A DNA stretch of 6,932 nucleotides, from NCBI GenBank assembly GCA_042091495.1, contig JBELHJ010000084.1:1-6932 (forward strand). Direction: 5' to 3'. A model generated the notes under the pieces. It searched no databases, was not told the DNA's origin, and worked only from the letters and a program-made list of their open reading frames with translations. Positions 1-6,570 of this stretch are shown here, piece by piece (position 1 is the first letter of the stretch; the number at the start of each line of letters is the position of its first letter). The position numbers were made by a program, and so were the translations under genes. This DNA comes from JBELHJ01 sp042091495. GTDB lineage: Bacteria; Bacteroidota; Bacteroidia; Flavobacteriales; Flavobacteriaceae.

Positions 1-1271
1 CCGATTAAAAAAAAGACAAATAAAAAAACTATGGCATTTCGCATTGAGTCAAACTTCAGATCAATTAATCCAAATATGCCCATTCCAATTACAATTCCTA
101 TTTTCTCTGTAACATCATAAAAACTAAAATACGATGTAGTGTCTTGAGTTTCAGGTAAAAACTTAGAATATGTTGATCTTGATAGTGACTGAACACCACC
201 CATAACAAGACCAACTGCTCCTGCTGTAAAATAAAATTGAATAGGCGTCTCTACAAAATAGCCGTAAAAGCATAATAGCATCCATATTGAATTTATCCCA
301 ATTAAAACTGGAATATTACCTTTCTTTTCCGAAAGCTTAGATGTCAAATTAGCTCCTATAATTGCAACAATTTGTATTAATAATATACTTAATACCAAAC
401 CTGTAAATTTAGCAGAAGTACTTCCCCAATTAATCTCTTTTTCACCAAAATAAACTGCAACAAACATTATGGTTTGTACAGCCATGCTATAGACAAAAAA
501 TGCTCTCAAAAAAGATTTTAGACGCTTATTATCATCTAACTCTTTCCATACGGAATGTAACTCCTTAAAACCTTTCCAGAAAATATCTTTACTAAGTATC
601 CCTTTATTTTTATTTCCTTTTGGTAGAACACGAAAAGGGTATTGACTAAATATAATCCACCAAATCCCAACAGTTAAAAATGCAATTCTCATAGCGTCTA
701 TCTGAGCATTTTCTCCAACTAATCCAAACCAATCTGGACGCATTAGCATAATAACATTAAAAACTAATAAAATCACACTTCCGGTATACCCTAACGAAAA
801 TCCTTTTGCACTTATGGCATCTTGCTGATTTGGAAAAGCTATATCTGGCAAAAATGAATTGTAGAAAACTAAACTTCCCCAAAAACCAAGTAAACCCATG
901 AAATAAAATAATAAGCTGAGATGAATTTTATCTAGAGAAAACCAATACAATCCTATACATCCTGCAGCTCCAAAATAACAAAAGAACTGCATAAACCGTT
1001 TTTTATTACCCATGTAATCAGCAATACCTGACAATAAAGGGGATATAAAAGCTATAATTATAAATGTGAACGAAGTTAATAATGTTATCAGTGATGTATC
1101 ATTGAACACAATACCAAAAGCTTCAACTGTTCTAATGTCGTCCAAAAACAAGCTAGAATAAAAGATTGGAAAAATAGCAGAGGTTATGGTTAAAGGATAA
1201 ACAGAGTTAGCCCAATCATAAAAGGCCCAAGCATTTAATAACTTTTTACTTCCTTTTGTATAAGTTTTCAT
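1..1271 (-). CDS. UMF1-family (Atg22-like) MFS transporter, C-terminus cut by window edge
   Basis: This is an integral inner-membrane permease of the major facilitator superfamily. My translation from the ATG at 1271 stays open for 423 codons to the window edge. Near the N-terminus (residues 13-23) is NAWAFYDWANS, the hallmark of the UMF1/Atg22-like branch. A motif-A-like loop, SGIADYMGNKKR (81-92), follows the second membrane segment. Residues 360-386 hold a conserved run including QSLSRSTYSKFLPE and FSFYDV, also typical of the family. Many hydrophobic stretches fit about 12 membrane helices, with a charged cytoplasmic loop around 215-255 in the middle. The family is usually about 430-440 residues, so only the last few to 20 residues should be missing. 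The substrate is unknown: eukaryotic Atg22 exports amino acids from the vacuole, but bacterial members are mostly uncharacterised. It is divergent from the beta-helix gene, and no clear promoter was found for it. Confidence 0.88.
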   Translation of the reverse strand, partial: MKTYTKGSKKLLNAWAFYDWANSVYPLTITSAIFPIFYSSLFLDDIRTVEAFGIVFNDTSLITLLTSFTFIIIAFISPLLSGIADYMGNKKRFMQFFCYFGAAGCIGLYWFSLDKIHLSLLFYFMGLLGFWGSLVFYNSFLPDIAFPNQQDAISAKGFSLGYTGSVILLVFNVIMLMRPDWFGLVGENAQIDAMRIAFLTVGIWWIIFSQYPFRVLPKGNKNKGILSKDIFWKGFKELHSVWKELDDNKRLKSFLRAFFVYSMAVQTIMFVAVYFGEKEINWGSTSAKFTGLVLSILLIQIVAIIGANLTSKLSEKKGNIPVLIGINSIWMLLCFYGYFVETPIQFYFTAGAVGLVMGGVQSLSRSTYSKFLPETQDTTSYFSFYDVTEKIGIVIGMGIFGLIDLKFDSMRNAIVFLFVFFLI

Positions 1272-1493
1272 TAGAAGAGTTGAATTAATAATTAGCTAAA
1301 CTAGAATGAACTAATCTAAATTAATTTTGTGGAAGAATTAAAAAATCAGGTTAATTTCTTTCGAAGATTATCATTTAAGTTTACAGAAGGAAATTTTAAA
1401 AAGTAATACTAAAGTTAAACCATTATAATGAGTTATCTTGTCTGGTGTTTTTTGAAACTTTTTTCATATTTGAAATAAATGTGTTATTAATAG

Positions 1494-1507
1494 TGTATTT
1501 AAATACA
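1494..1507. promoter_or_regulatory. Perfect 14-base palindrome, possible operator
   Basis: TGTATTTAAATACA reads identically on both strands, giving the TGTA-N6-TACA form common to dimeric regulator sites. It lies 45 bases before the beta-helix start codon. Its centre is about 40 bases upstream of the transcription start predicted from the box at 1529-1537, a position typical of an activator that contacts RNA polymerase. No regulator is encoded nearby, so the binding protein is unknown. A chance AT-rich palindrome is a real alternative. Confidence 0.3.
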
Positions 1508-1528
1508 ATTTATCGTGGCAGTTAGACC

Positions 1529-1537
1529 TAAATTCGC
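1529..1537 (+). promoter_or_regulatory. Possible -7 promoter box for the beta-helix gene
   Basis: TAAATTCGC matches the Bacteroidota -7 consensus TAnnTTTG with one change (C for T). The same nine bases occur before lpdA at 4596-4604. No good TTG -33 element lies 17-23 bases upstream, which fits a promoter needing help from an activator. The predicted transcript would have a leader of only about 10-12 bases before the ATG at 1552. The rest of the 280-base intergenic region (1272-1551) is AT-rich, and I see no RNA gene, small ORF or terminator in it. Confidence 0.35.
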
Positions 1538-1551
1538 AAAAAAATAAATCA

Positions 1552-3975
1552 ATGCAATTCAAGTTTCATAAATTTTTACTGATTAACCTTTTATTTGTTA
1601 CCAGTCTTCATGCACAGACCTACTATGTATCAGCATATCATGGAAACAACAATAATTCTGGAGTATCTGAAAATAGCGCTTTTGAAACTATTAATAAAGC
1701 CTTAAGTAAAAACAATGTCTCGACAATAGTGGTATTAAATGGTATTTATCATGAAGAAATTACTATTTCTAATCGAAATGATATTGAGATCAAAGTCGCA
1801 GATGATACTAATGTGGTTTTAGATGGTACTAAGATTGTTGATGCTGATAAATGGGAAAGTGCAAACATTAGCGGAATGCCTAACATTTACAGAGCTGAAG
1901 TAAATGATGAAATGTGGCAACTTTTTGTTGATGATGAAGAAAAAATCATGGCCAGATGGCCAAATGCCACATTTGACAGAAATACAAACGGAAATTGGAT
2001 TTATGATCATACAAAATGGGCGGTTGACACTAATAATTCTCCAATAGGAACAGTAAATAATACCATTTCTAATGGACACGGTTATTCATTTTCTGATTCA
2101 CAAAATCCAATTAACTCGTCAATTAATGGTGGGATGCTAGTTGGAAATTTTGGATCATTTAGGTCTTTTGCTTTATCCATTACCAGTGATATATCAGGCT
2201 CAAGTTTCACTTACAACGGGTCTTCTATAGGTGGAGCAAATAGAACTAAACACAGATACTACTTTATAGAAGGAAAATTACACCTTCTAAATGCTGAAAA
2301 TGAATGGTTTTACCAAGAGGTTAATGGAAAAAAATATGTTTACGTTTGGGCTAGCAGTCTAGCTGATATTAAGTCTAAAACCGTTAGAGGAAAAGTACAA
2401 TCTTATGCCATTAATATAATAGATTCTGATAATATTTCTGTTTCTGGTATTAAATTTTTTGCAACTACACTACGTATTGAATCTAGTAATCAGATTGTAG
2501 TTAAGGACAATGTATTTAGTTATCCTAATTATTCTAGGAGAATGTTAGGTATAACTTTACCCCCCCTAGTTACAAGTATAGATCAAGATTTAGATTCAGG
2601 AAAAGTGATGTCTAAAGGATCACACTCTTGTGAATTCAGAAACAATGTATTTGAATACACAGACGGTGAAGCCTTAATTATGGCTGGAAATAACCATATA
2701 ATAGATAATAACTACTTCCACCATATTGACTGGTCTTGTGGTTCAACTCAAAGTATTGGTTTAAGTATTTATTGTAATAACAGTAATGGTATTCAGTTTA
2801 CAAAAAATACAATGCATACAACTGGAGCTTCTGCTACGCTAAATCTTGGGAATGCGCCAAAAATTCTATTTAATGATATATCAGACACTGGTTATGCTCA
2901 AAGTGACGGTTCAATTGTACAGCATACTAAAAACTCTGTGGCTGGATCAGAAACTGCTTTTAATTGGCTACATGATACTGGTAAATACGGCTTTAGGTTT
3001 GATGCACCTGTACCCACACCTTGTACTGCTGGCGAATATGGACTTGCTCATCACAACGTGATTTGGAACATCGGAGACCCCACTGATAATACTGGTGGTA
3101 TTGGAATGATGATTAAAGGTAACAATCAACAGATATACAACAATACTGTTTTTAATTGCCTAAAAACAGATATTTTAATAGTTGATGAAAATTGTACTAC
3201 CACATCTGGAACTACCAATACTAATTCGTATACACGAAATAATTTAACAGATTTTATAGGTGGAAATAGATCAGCTGTAGCTAATAATGTTAATGATATT
3301 CCTGGCAGTAGCCTAGGAAGAGTAACGCATAATTTAAGTCAATGGAAAGACGACTTTCCGCAAGCCTCTACAAGTAATGTTAATTATGATGTAACTAATT
3401 TCTTATTGGAAAAGCCTGTTTATCATTTTTTTCCAAATGCTAATAACAGTCAAGCGCAAGTAGTTTATGATCCTTTTAAAGTCCTAGAAAACAATAAACT
3501 ATACAATTTTACTCCTAAATCAGATCAAAATGATATAATTAATTCAGGGGTAGATATTGAAACAACTATGTTGTTTTCAAATGGTGAAGTTGATGTTAAT
3601 GTAACTAATTCAGATGATTATCAAAAAATCAATACCCCAGACCTTGGTGCATATGAGCGAGATCAAACTTACTGGAGACCAGGAATAAATTTTAACCCGG
3701 TATTATACCCTTGGGAATGGCCCAGTGACCCACTATCAATAGACATAAATAAGTTAGAAAAAATCAAAATTTACCCTAACCCCGTTAATAATGTACTTAA
3801 CATTAATAGTCAATTACTTCCAGAAATTTCTATTTATAATACTTTAGGGCAAAATATTTCAAATTATACTATAACTGTTAACAAAATAGATGTTTCATCT
3901 TTTAATCCTGGTATTTACCTTTTAGAATTAAAAACAAAAACCTCTAGTAGAATATTAAAATTTATAAAACAATAA
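1552..3975 (+). CDS. Secreted right-handed beta-helix protein with T9SS C-terminal sorting domain
   Basis: This 807-residue protein is probably a cell-surface or secreted carbohydrate-active enzyme. Residues 1-21 are a signal peptide, with likely cleavage after LHA. The mature start YYVSAYHGNNNNSG (24-37) is the usual opening of DUF1565/pectate-lyase-like beta-helix proteins. QLFVDDEEKIMARWPN (123-138) and EGKLHLLNAENEWFY (240-254) recur in beta-helix glycosidase-like families such as the GH141 type. Repeated N/V/I/F turns such as NNVFEYTDGEALIM and NNYFHHIDW fill about 285-540 and form the parallel beta-helix. TPDLGAYERD (695-704) is a typical end of the helix domain. Residues 728-807 form a type A T9SS sorting domain with KIYPNP (739-744), YNTLGQ (762-767) and FNPGIYLLEL (784-793); in this family the domain is removed during outer-membrane export. 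No SusC/SusD pair or other polysaccharide-utilisation gene is next to it. The substrate and the lyase-versus-hydrolase choice remain open. Confidence 0.9.
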   Translation: MQFKFHKFLLINLLFVTSLHAQTYYVSAYHGNNNNSGVSENSAFETINKALSKNNVSTIVVLNGIYHEEITISNRNDIEIKVADDTNVVLDGTKIVDADKWESANISGMPNIYRAEVNDEMWQLFVDDEEKIMARWPNATFDRNTNGNWIYDHTKWAVDTNNSPIGTVNNTISNGHGYSFSDSQNPINSSINGGMLVGNFGSFRSFALSITSDISGSSFTYNGSSIGGANRTKHRYYFIEGKLHLLNAENEWFYQEVNGKKYVYVWASSLADIKSKTVRGKVQSYAINIIDSDNISVSGIKFFATTLRIESSNQIVVKDNVFSYPNYSRRMLGITLPPLVTSIDQDLDSGKVMSKGSHSCEFRNNVFEYTDGEALIMAGNNHIIDNNYFHHIDWSCGSTQSIGLSIYCNNSNGIQFTKNTMHTTGASATLNLGNAPKILFNDISDTGYAQSDGSIVQHTKNSVAGSETAFNWLHDTGKYGFRFDAPVPTPCTAGEYGLAHHNVIWNIGDPTDNTGGIGMMIKGNNQQIYNNTVFNCLKTDILIVDENCTTTSGTTNTNSYTRNNLTDFIGGNRSAVANNVNDIPGSSLGRVTHNLSQWKDDFPQASTSNVNYDVTNFLLEKPVYHFFPNANNSQAQVVYDPFKVLENNKLYNFTPKSDQNDIINSGVDIETTMLFSNGEVDVNVTNSDDYQKINTPDLGAYERDQTYWRPGINFNPVLYPWEWPSDPLSIDINKLEKIKIYPNPVNNVLNINSQLLPEISIYNTLGQNISNYTITVNKIDVSSFNPGIYLLELKTKTSSRILKFIKQ

Positions 3976-4026
3976 ATGAGATAAACTCATGTTAAAACGA
4001 ATATAAATTTTAAGTACACCCCCAAG

Positions 4027-4059
4027 AAATCCTTATTTTTATTAAATGAGGATTTTTTT
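4027..4059 (+). terminator. Rho-independent terminator overlapping the msrB start
   Basis: The arms 4027-4038 and 4044-4055 pair over 12 bases with one G-T wobble (4034 with 4048) around a five-base loop, TTATT. The 3' arm runs straight into a T tract (4053-4059). The bases at 4024-4026 can pair further with that tract. This is the usual AT-rich hairpin with a CC/GG core seen after flavobacterial genes, placed 52 bases after the beta-helix stop codon. Unusually, the ATG of msrB at 4046-4048 lies inside the 3' arm. Confidence 0.8.
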
Positions 4060-4516
4060 ATTAATGTTGCTACCGAGTTTAATCTTATTTAATTGTAACG
4101 GCTTGGCTCAAAAAAAAGAGCAAGTCAATTTTAATGTTACTAGATCAGATAAGGAATGGAAAAGCATACTTACTGAAAAAGAGTATTATGTAATGCGAAA
4201 AGAAGGAACAGAACCAGCTTATTCAAGCAAGTTTAATTTTGAAAAAGCTTCAGGAATATACATTTGTAAGGGGTGTGATATACCACTTTTTAAAAGTAAT
4301 CATAAATATGATTCAGGTAGTGGATGGCCCAGTTTTTATCAGACTATAGATAAAAATGTTTCTTACAGTGTTGACTACAAAATTGGATATGCAAGAACAG
4401 AGGAGCATTGCTCTAATTGTGGTAGTCATTTAGGTCATGTTTTTAATGATGGTCCAAAGCCTACCGGAAAAAGACATTGTATAAATGGCATTGCTCTTAA
4501 ATTCGTTCCCAACTAA
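4046..4516 (+). CDS. msrB: Exported peptide-methionine (R)-S-oxide reductase
   Basis: MsrB reduces the R form of methionine sulfoxide in oxidised proteins. The 156-residue product carries the whole single-domain fold. CKGC (74-77) and CSNC (122-125) form the structural zinc site, SGSGWPSF (90-97) and HLGHVFNDGP (128-137) line the active site, and C145 in RHCING is the catalytic cysteine. The common resolving cysteine in SGCGWPSF is Ser92 here, and no spare cysteine remains in the mature domain. Turnover therefore probably needs direct reduction by an external thiol donor. Residues 1-21 form an export signal (R2, then a hydrophobic run 3-16). Cleavage could follow GLA at 21, or C17 could be lipidated, although LFNC is a poor lipobox. 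The start at 4046 is preferred because the next ATG (4064) loses the only positive charge of the signal. No msrA is fused or adjacent. Function is near certain; the exact start is less so. Confidence 0.92.
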   Translation: MRIFLLMLLPSLILFNCNGLAQKKEQVNFNVTRSDKEWKSILTEKEYYVMRKEGTEPAYSSKFNFEKASGIYICKGCDIPLFKSNHKYDSGSGWPSFYQTIDKNVSYSVDYKIGYARTEEHCSNCGSHLGHVFNDGPKPTGKRHCINGIALKFVPN

Positions 4517-4571
4517 ACAAAGACTCCCAAATAACAGTATTACAATAGGTAACGATTATTTTATAGTTAGA

Positions 4572-4604
4572 TTTCTTTTTACCACAAGGCTTTTGTAAAT
4601 TCGC
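4572..4604 (+). promoter_or_regulatory. Probable lpdA promoter
   Basis: TAAATTCGC at 4596-4604 resembles the Bacteroidota -7 box TAnnTTTG with one change. TTTC at 4572-4575, a one-mismatch -33 element, lies 20 bases upstream, within the known spacing range. Transcription would start near 4607 and leave a leader of about 24 bases before the ATG at 4631. No purine-rich ribosome site precedes that ATG, as is normal for the phylum. I see no terminator between msrB and this site, so some read-through from msrB is possible. Confidence 0.45.
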
Positions 4605-4630
4605 GACATAATTTTGAAATCCCTTTACGC

Positions 4631-6007
4631 ATGAGTAAATATGATGTTATAGTACTTGGAAGTGGTCCAGGTGGATATGTTACAGCTATTAGAGCCTCTC
4701 AACTTGGTTTAAAAACAGCCGTTATAGAAAAAGAAAGTCTAGGTGGTGTTTGTTTAAATTGGGGTTGTATCCCAACAAAAGCACTTTTAAAATCTGCTCA
4801 GGTTTTTGAATACCTTAAACATGCCAACGATTACGGCTTAACCGTTAAAGGTTATGACAAAGATTTTGATGCAGTTGTGAATCGAAGTCGAGGAGTTGCC
4901 GACGGAATGAGTAAGGGTGTTCAATTTTTAATGAAGAAAAATAAAATTGATGTCATTAACGGTTTTGGGAAATTAAAACCAGGTAAAACTGTTGACGTTG
5001 AAGGAAAAGAATACACTGCAGGCCATATCATCATAGCTACTGGAGCTAGATCCAGAGAGTTACCTTCTTTACCTCAAGATGGTAAAAAAGTTATTGGTTA
5101 CAGACAAGCCATGACTTTAAAGAAACAGCCTAAAAAAATGATTGTTGTTGGTTCAGGAGCTATTGGAGTAGAGTTTGCATATTTCTATAACTCTATGGGT
5201 ACCGAAGTTACTGTAGTAGAGTATTTACCTAACATAGTTCCTGTTGAAGATGAAGAGGTTTCTAAACAATTGGAAAGATCTTTTAAGAAGTCTGGAATAA
5301 ATGTTATGACATCTGCTGAAGTAACACAAGTTGATACTTCTGGTAAAGGTGTTAAAGCTACAATTAAAACTAAAAAAGGTGAAGAAGTTATAGAAGCTGA
5401 TATCGTTTTATCTGCTGTTGGTATAAAAACTAACATTGAAAATATTGGATTAGAAGATGTTGGTATTGCTGTAGATCGAGACAAAATCTTGGTTAACGAC
5501 TACTATCAAACCAATATCCCTGGATATTATGCTATTGGTGATGTTACTCCAGGACAAGCGCTTGCTCATGTAGCTTCAGCTGAAGGTATTTTATGTGTTG
5601 AAAAGATTGCGGGAATGCATGTTGATGCTATTGATTATGGAAACATTCCAGGCTGTACATATTGTAGCCCTGAAATAGCTAGTGTAGGATTAACTGAAAA
5701 ACAAGCAAAAGAAAAAGGATACGACATTAAAGTGGGTAAATTTCCATTCTCAGCTTCAGGAAAAGCTAGTGCAGGGGGTAACAAAGATGGCTTTGTAAAA
5801 GTTATTTTCGATGCTAAATATGGAGAATGGTTAGGATGTCATATGATTGGTGCTGGAGTAACCGATATGATTGCCGAGGCTGTCCTTGGAAGAAAACTTG
5901 AAACCACTGGTCATGAAGTATTAAAAGCAGTTCACCCCCACCCTACAATGAGTGAAGCCGTTATGGAAGCTGTCGCAGATGCTTATGACGAGGTGATTCA
6001 CTTATAG
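4631..6007 (+). CDS. lpdA: Dihydrolipoyl dehydrogenase (E3 component)
   Basis: This flavoprotein reoxidises dihydrolipoyl groups and passes the electrons to NAD+. It is the E3 subunit of the pyruvate, 2-oxoglutarate and branched-chain 2-oxoacid dehydrogenase complexes, and the L protein of the glycine cleavage system. The 458 residues show every expected motif. GSGPGG (10-15) binds FAD, and GGVCLNWGCIPTK (38-50) carries the redox pair C41 and C46. GSGAIG (174-179) followed by E181 and the acidic E197 binds NAD, and AIGDV (301-305) is the second FAD motif. The C-terminal dimer-interface run HPHPTMSE supplies the catalytic pair H437 and E442. Length is normal or slightly short for the family. 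There is no N-terminal lipoyl domain, and no E1 or E2 gene is adjacent, so it is probably one shared E3 expressed alone. A hairpin terminator follows directly. The start is well supported because the FAD motif begins nine residues in. Confidence 0.97.
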   Translation: MSKYDVIVLGSGPGGYVTAIRASQLGLKTAVIEKESLGGVCLNWGCIPTKALLKSAQVFEYLKHANDYGLTVKGYDKDFDAVVNRSRGVADGMSKGVQFLMKKNKIDVINGFGKLKPGKTVDVEGKEYTAGHIIIATGARSRELPSLPQDGKKVIGYRQAMTLKKQPKKMIVVGSGAIGVEFAYFYNSMGTEVTVVEYLPNIVPVEDEEVSKQLERSFKKSGINVMTSAEVTQVDTSGKGVKATIKTKKGEEVIEADIVLSAVGIKTNIENIGLEDVGIAVDRDKILVNDYYQTNIPGYYAIGDVTPGQALAHVASAEGILCVEKIAGMHVDAIDYGNIPGCTYCSPEIASVGLTEKQAKEKGYDIKVGKFPFSASGKASAGGNKDGFVKVIFDAKYGEWLGCHMIGAGVTDMIAEAVLGRKLETTGHEVLKAVHPHPTMSEAVMEAVADAYDEVIHL

Positions 6008-6028
6008 TTTTTAAACATTAATATTACT

Positions 6029-6063
6029 AAGACCGCATTAAATAATTAATGTGGTCTTTTTTT
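6029..6063 (+). terminator. Rho-independent terminator after lpdA
   Basis: The arms 6029-6041 and 6046-6058 pair over 13 bases with one G-T wobble (6035 with 6052) around the loop ATAA, followed by a run of seven T (6057-6063). It begins 21 bases after the lpdA stop codon. The T tract contains the first two bases of the aroQ stop codon complement (6062-6064). On the minus strand the hairpin has no strong T tract after it, so it may end aroQ transcripts less efficiently. Confidence 0.88.
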
Positions 6064-6475
6064 ACATAAAACTTTTTATAGCTAATTCATAACTGTTTAA
6101 ACCAAAACCTAAAACAACACCTTTAGCATTAGGAGAAATGAATGATTCATGCCTAAAAGACTCTCTAGAAAAAGTATTTGAGATATGAACTTCTACAACA
6201 GGGGTATTAATCCCTTTAATAGCATCTCCAATTCCAACAGAAGTGTGCGTATAAGCACCAGCATTTATTATAATACCATCATATGAAAACCCAACTTCAT
6301 GAAGCTTATCAATAAGCTCACCCTCAATATTTGATTGGTAATACTCTATATCTATACCCTTGTATTTTGATTTCAATTCCTCAAAATAATCCTCAAAAGA
6401 CTGATTTCCATAGATTGAAGTTTCTCTTTTACCTAATAAGTTAAGATTAGGACCATTAATTATAATTAGTTTCAT
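6062..6475 (-). CDS. aroQ: Type II 3-dehydroquinate dehydratase
   Basis: AroQ converts 3-dehydroquinate to 3-dehydroshikimate in the shikimate route to aromatic amino acids and folates, as a cytoplasmic dodecamer in this family. The 137-residue product is close to the usual 140-150. NGPNLNLLGKRE (7-18) is the family signature and contains the active-site R17. Y22 in IYG is the catalytic tyrosine on the flexible lid. NAGAYTHTS (71-79) carries N71 and H77 of the substrate pocket. VEVHISN (94-100) carries the conserved E95 and H97, and FRHESFISP (107-115) carries the substrate-contacting R108. Nothing appears missing. The gene converges on lpdA with only 54 bases between stop codons and shares the terminator region. 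It diverges from the outer-membrane protein gene across 95 bases. No other shikimate gene is nearby. Confidence 0.97.
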   Translation of the reverse strand: MKLIIINGPNLNLLGKRETSIYGNQSFEDYFEELKSKYKGIDIEYYQSNIEGELIDKLHEVGFSYDGIIINAGAYTHTSVGIGDAIKGINTPVVEVHISNTFSRESFRHESFISPNAKGVVLGFGLNSYELAIKSFM

Positions 6476-6508
6476 AATCTAAAAATACCTTTAAAAACAA
6501 TATTTGAA

Positions 6509-6543
6509 TTGCAATCTAAACAAAATATTATTAGTAATTTTGC
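6509..6543 (+). promoter_or_regulatory. Probable promoter of the beta-barrel protein gene
   Basis: TAATTTTG at 6535-6542 (followed by C) is an exact match to the Bacteroidota -7 box TAnnTTTG. TTG at 6509-6511 lies 23 bases upstream, at the long end of the reported 17-23 spacing. Transcription would begin near 6546 and leave an A-rich leader of about 25 bases before the ATG at 6571. This is the best promoter match in the window. Confidence 0.55.
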
Positions 6544-6570
6544 AAACTGAAAAATTAAAAAATATAAATA

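Noticed and set aside
1296..1323. Possible -7 boxes (TAGTTTAG, TAATTTAG on the minus strand) for the UMF1 transporter
   Set aside because: Each departs from TAnnTTTG, and neither has a TTG element at suitable spacing.
1421..1430. Ten-base palindrome CATTATAATG in the first intergenic region
   Set aside because: It is short and AT-rich, with poor symmetry in the flanks and no clear position relative to a promoter.
1451..1472. TTTG followed by CATATTTG as a plus-strand promoter for the beta-helix gene
   Set aside because: The spacer is only 10 bases and the -7 box has a mismatch at the key first T.
1819..2079. Minus-strand open frame of 86 codons inside the beta-helix gene
   Set aside because: It lies antisense within a gene with strong domain evidence, and its translation shows no recognisable motif or sensible composition.
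2846..3061. Plus-strand open frame of 71 codons within the beta-helix gene
   Set aside because: It is an out-of-frame shadow with no family resemblance; the overlapping frame encodes conserved beta-helix turns.
3976..3990. Small hairpin ATGAG-ATAAA-CTCAT right after the beta-helix stop codon
   Set aside because: It has only five pairs and no T tract; the much stronger hairpin at 4027-4059 is the likely terminator.
5185..5484. Minus-strand open frame of 99 codons inside lpdA
   Set aside because: It is antisense to a well conserved enzyme, and its Ser/Thr-rich translation is what antisense of such a gene gives.
4046..6007. msrB and lpdA as a functional redox operon
   Set aside because: The gap is 114 bases with a probable separate promoter, and one product is exported while the other is cytoplasmic; adjacency alone is not enough.
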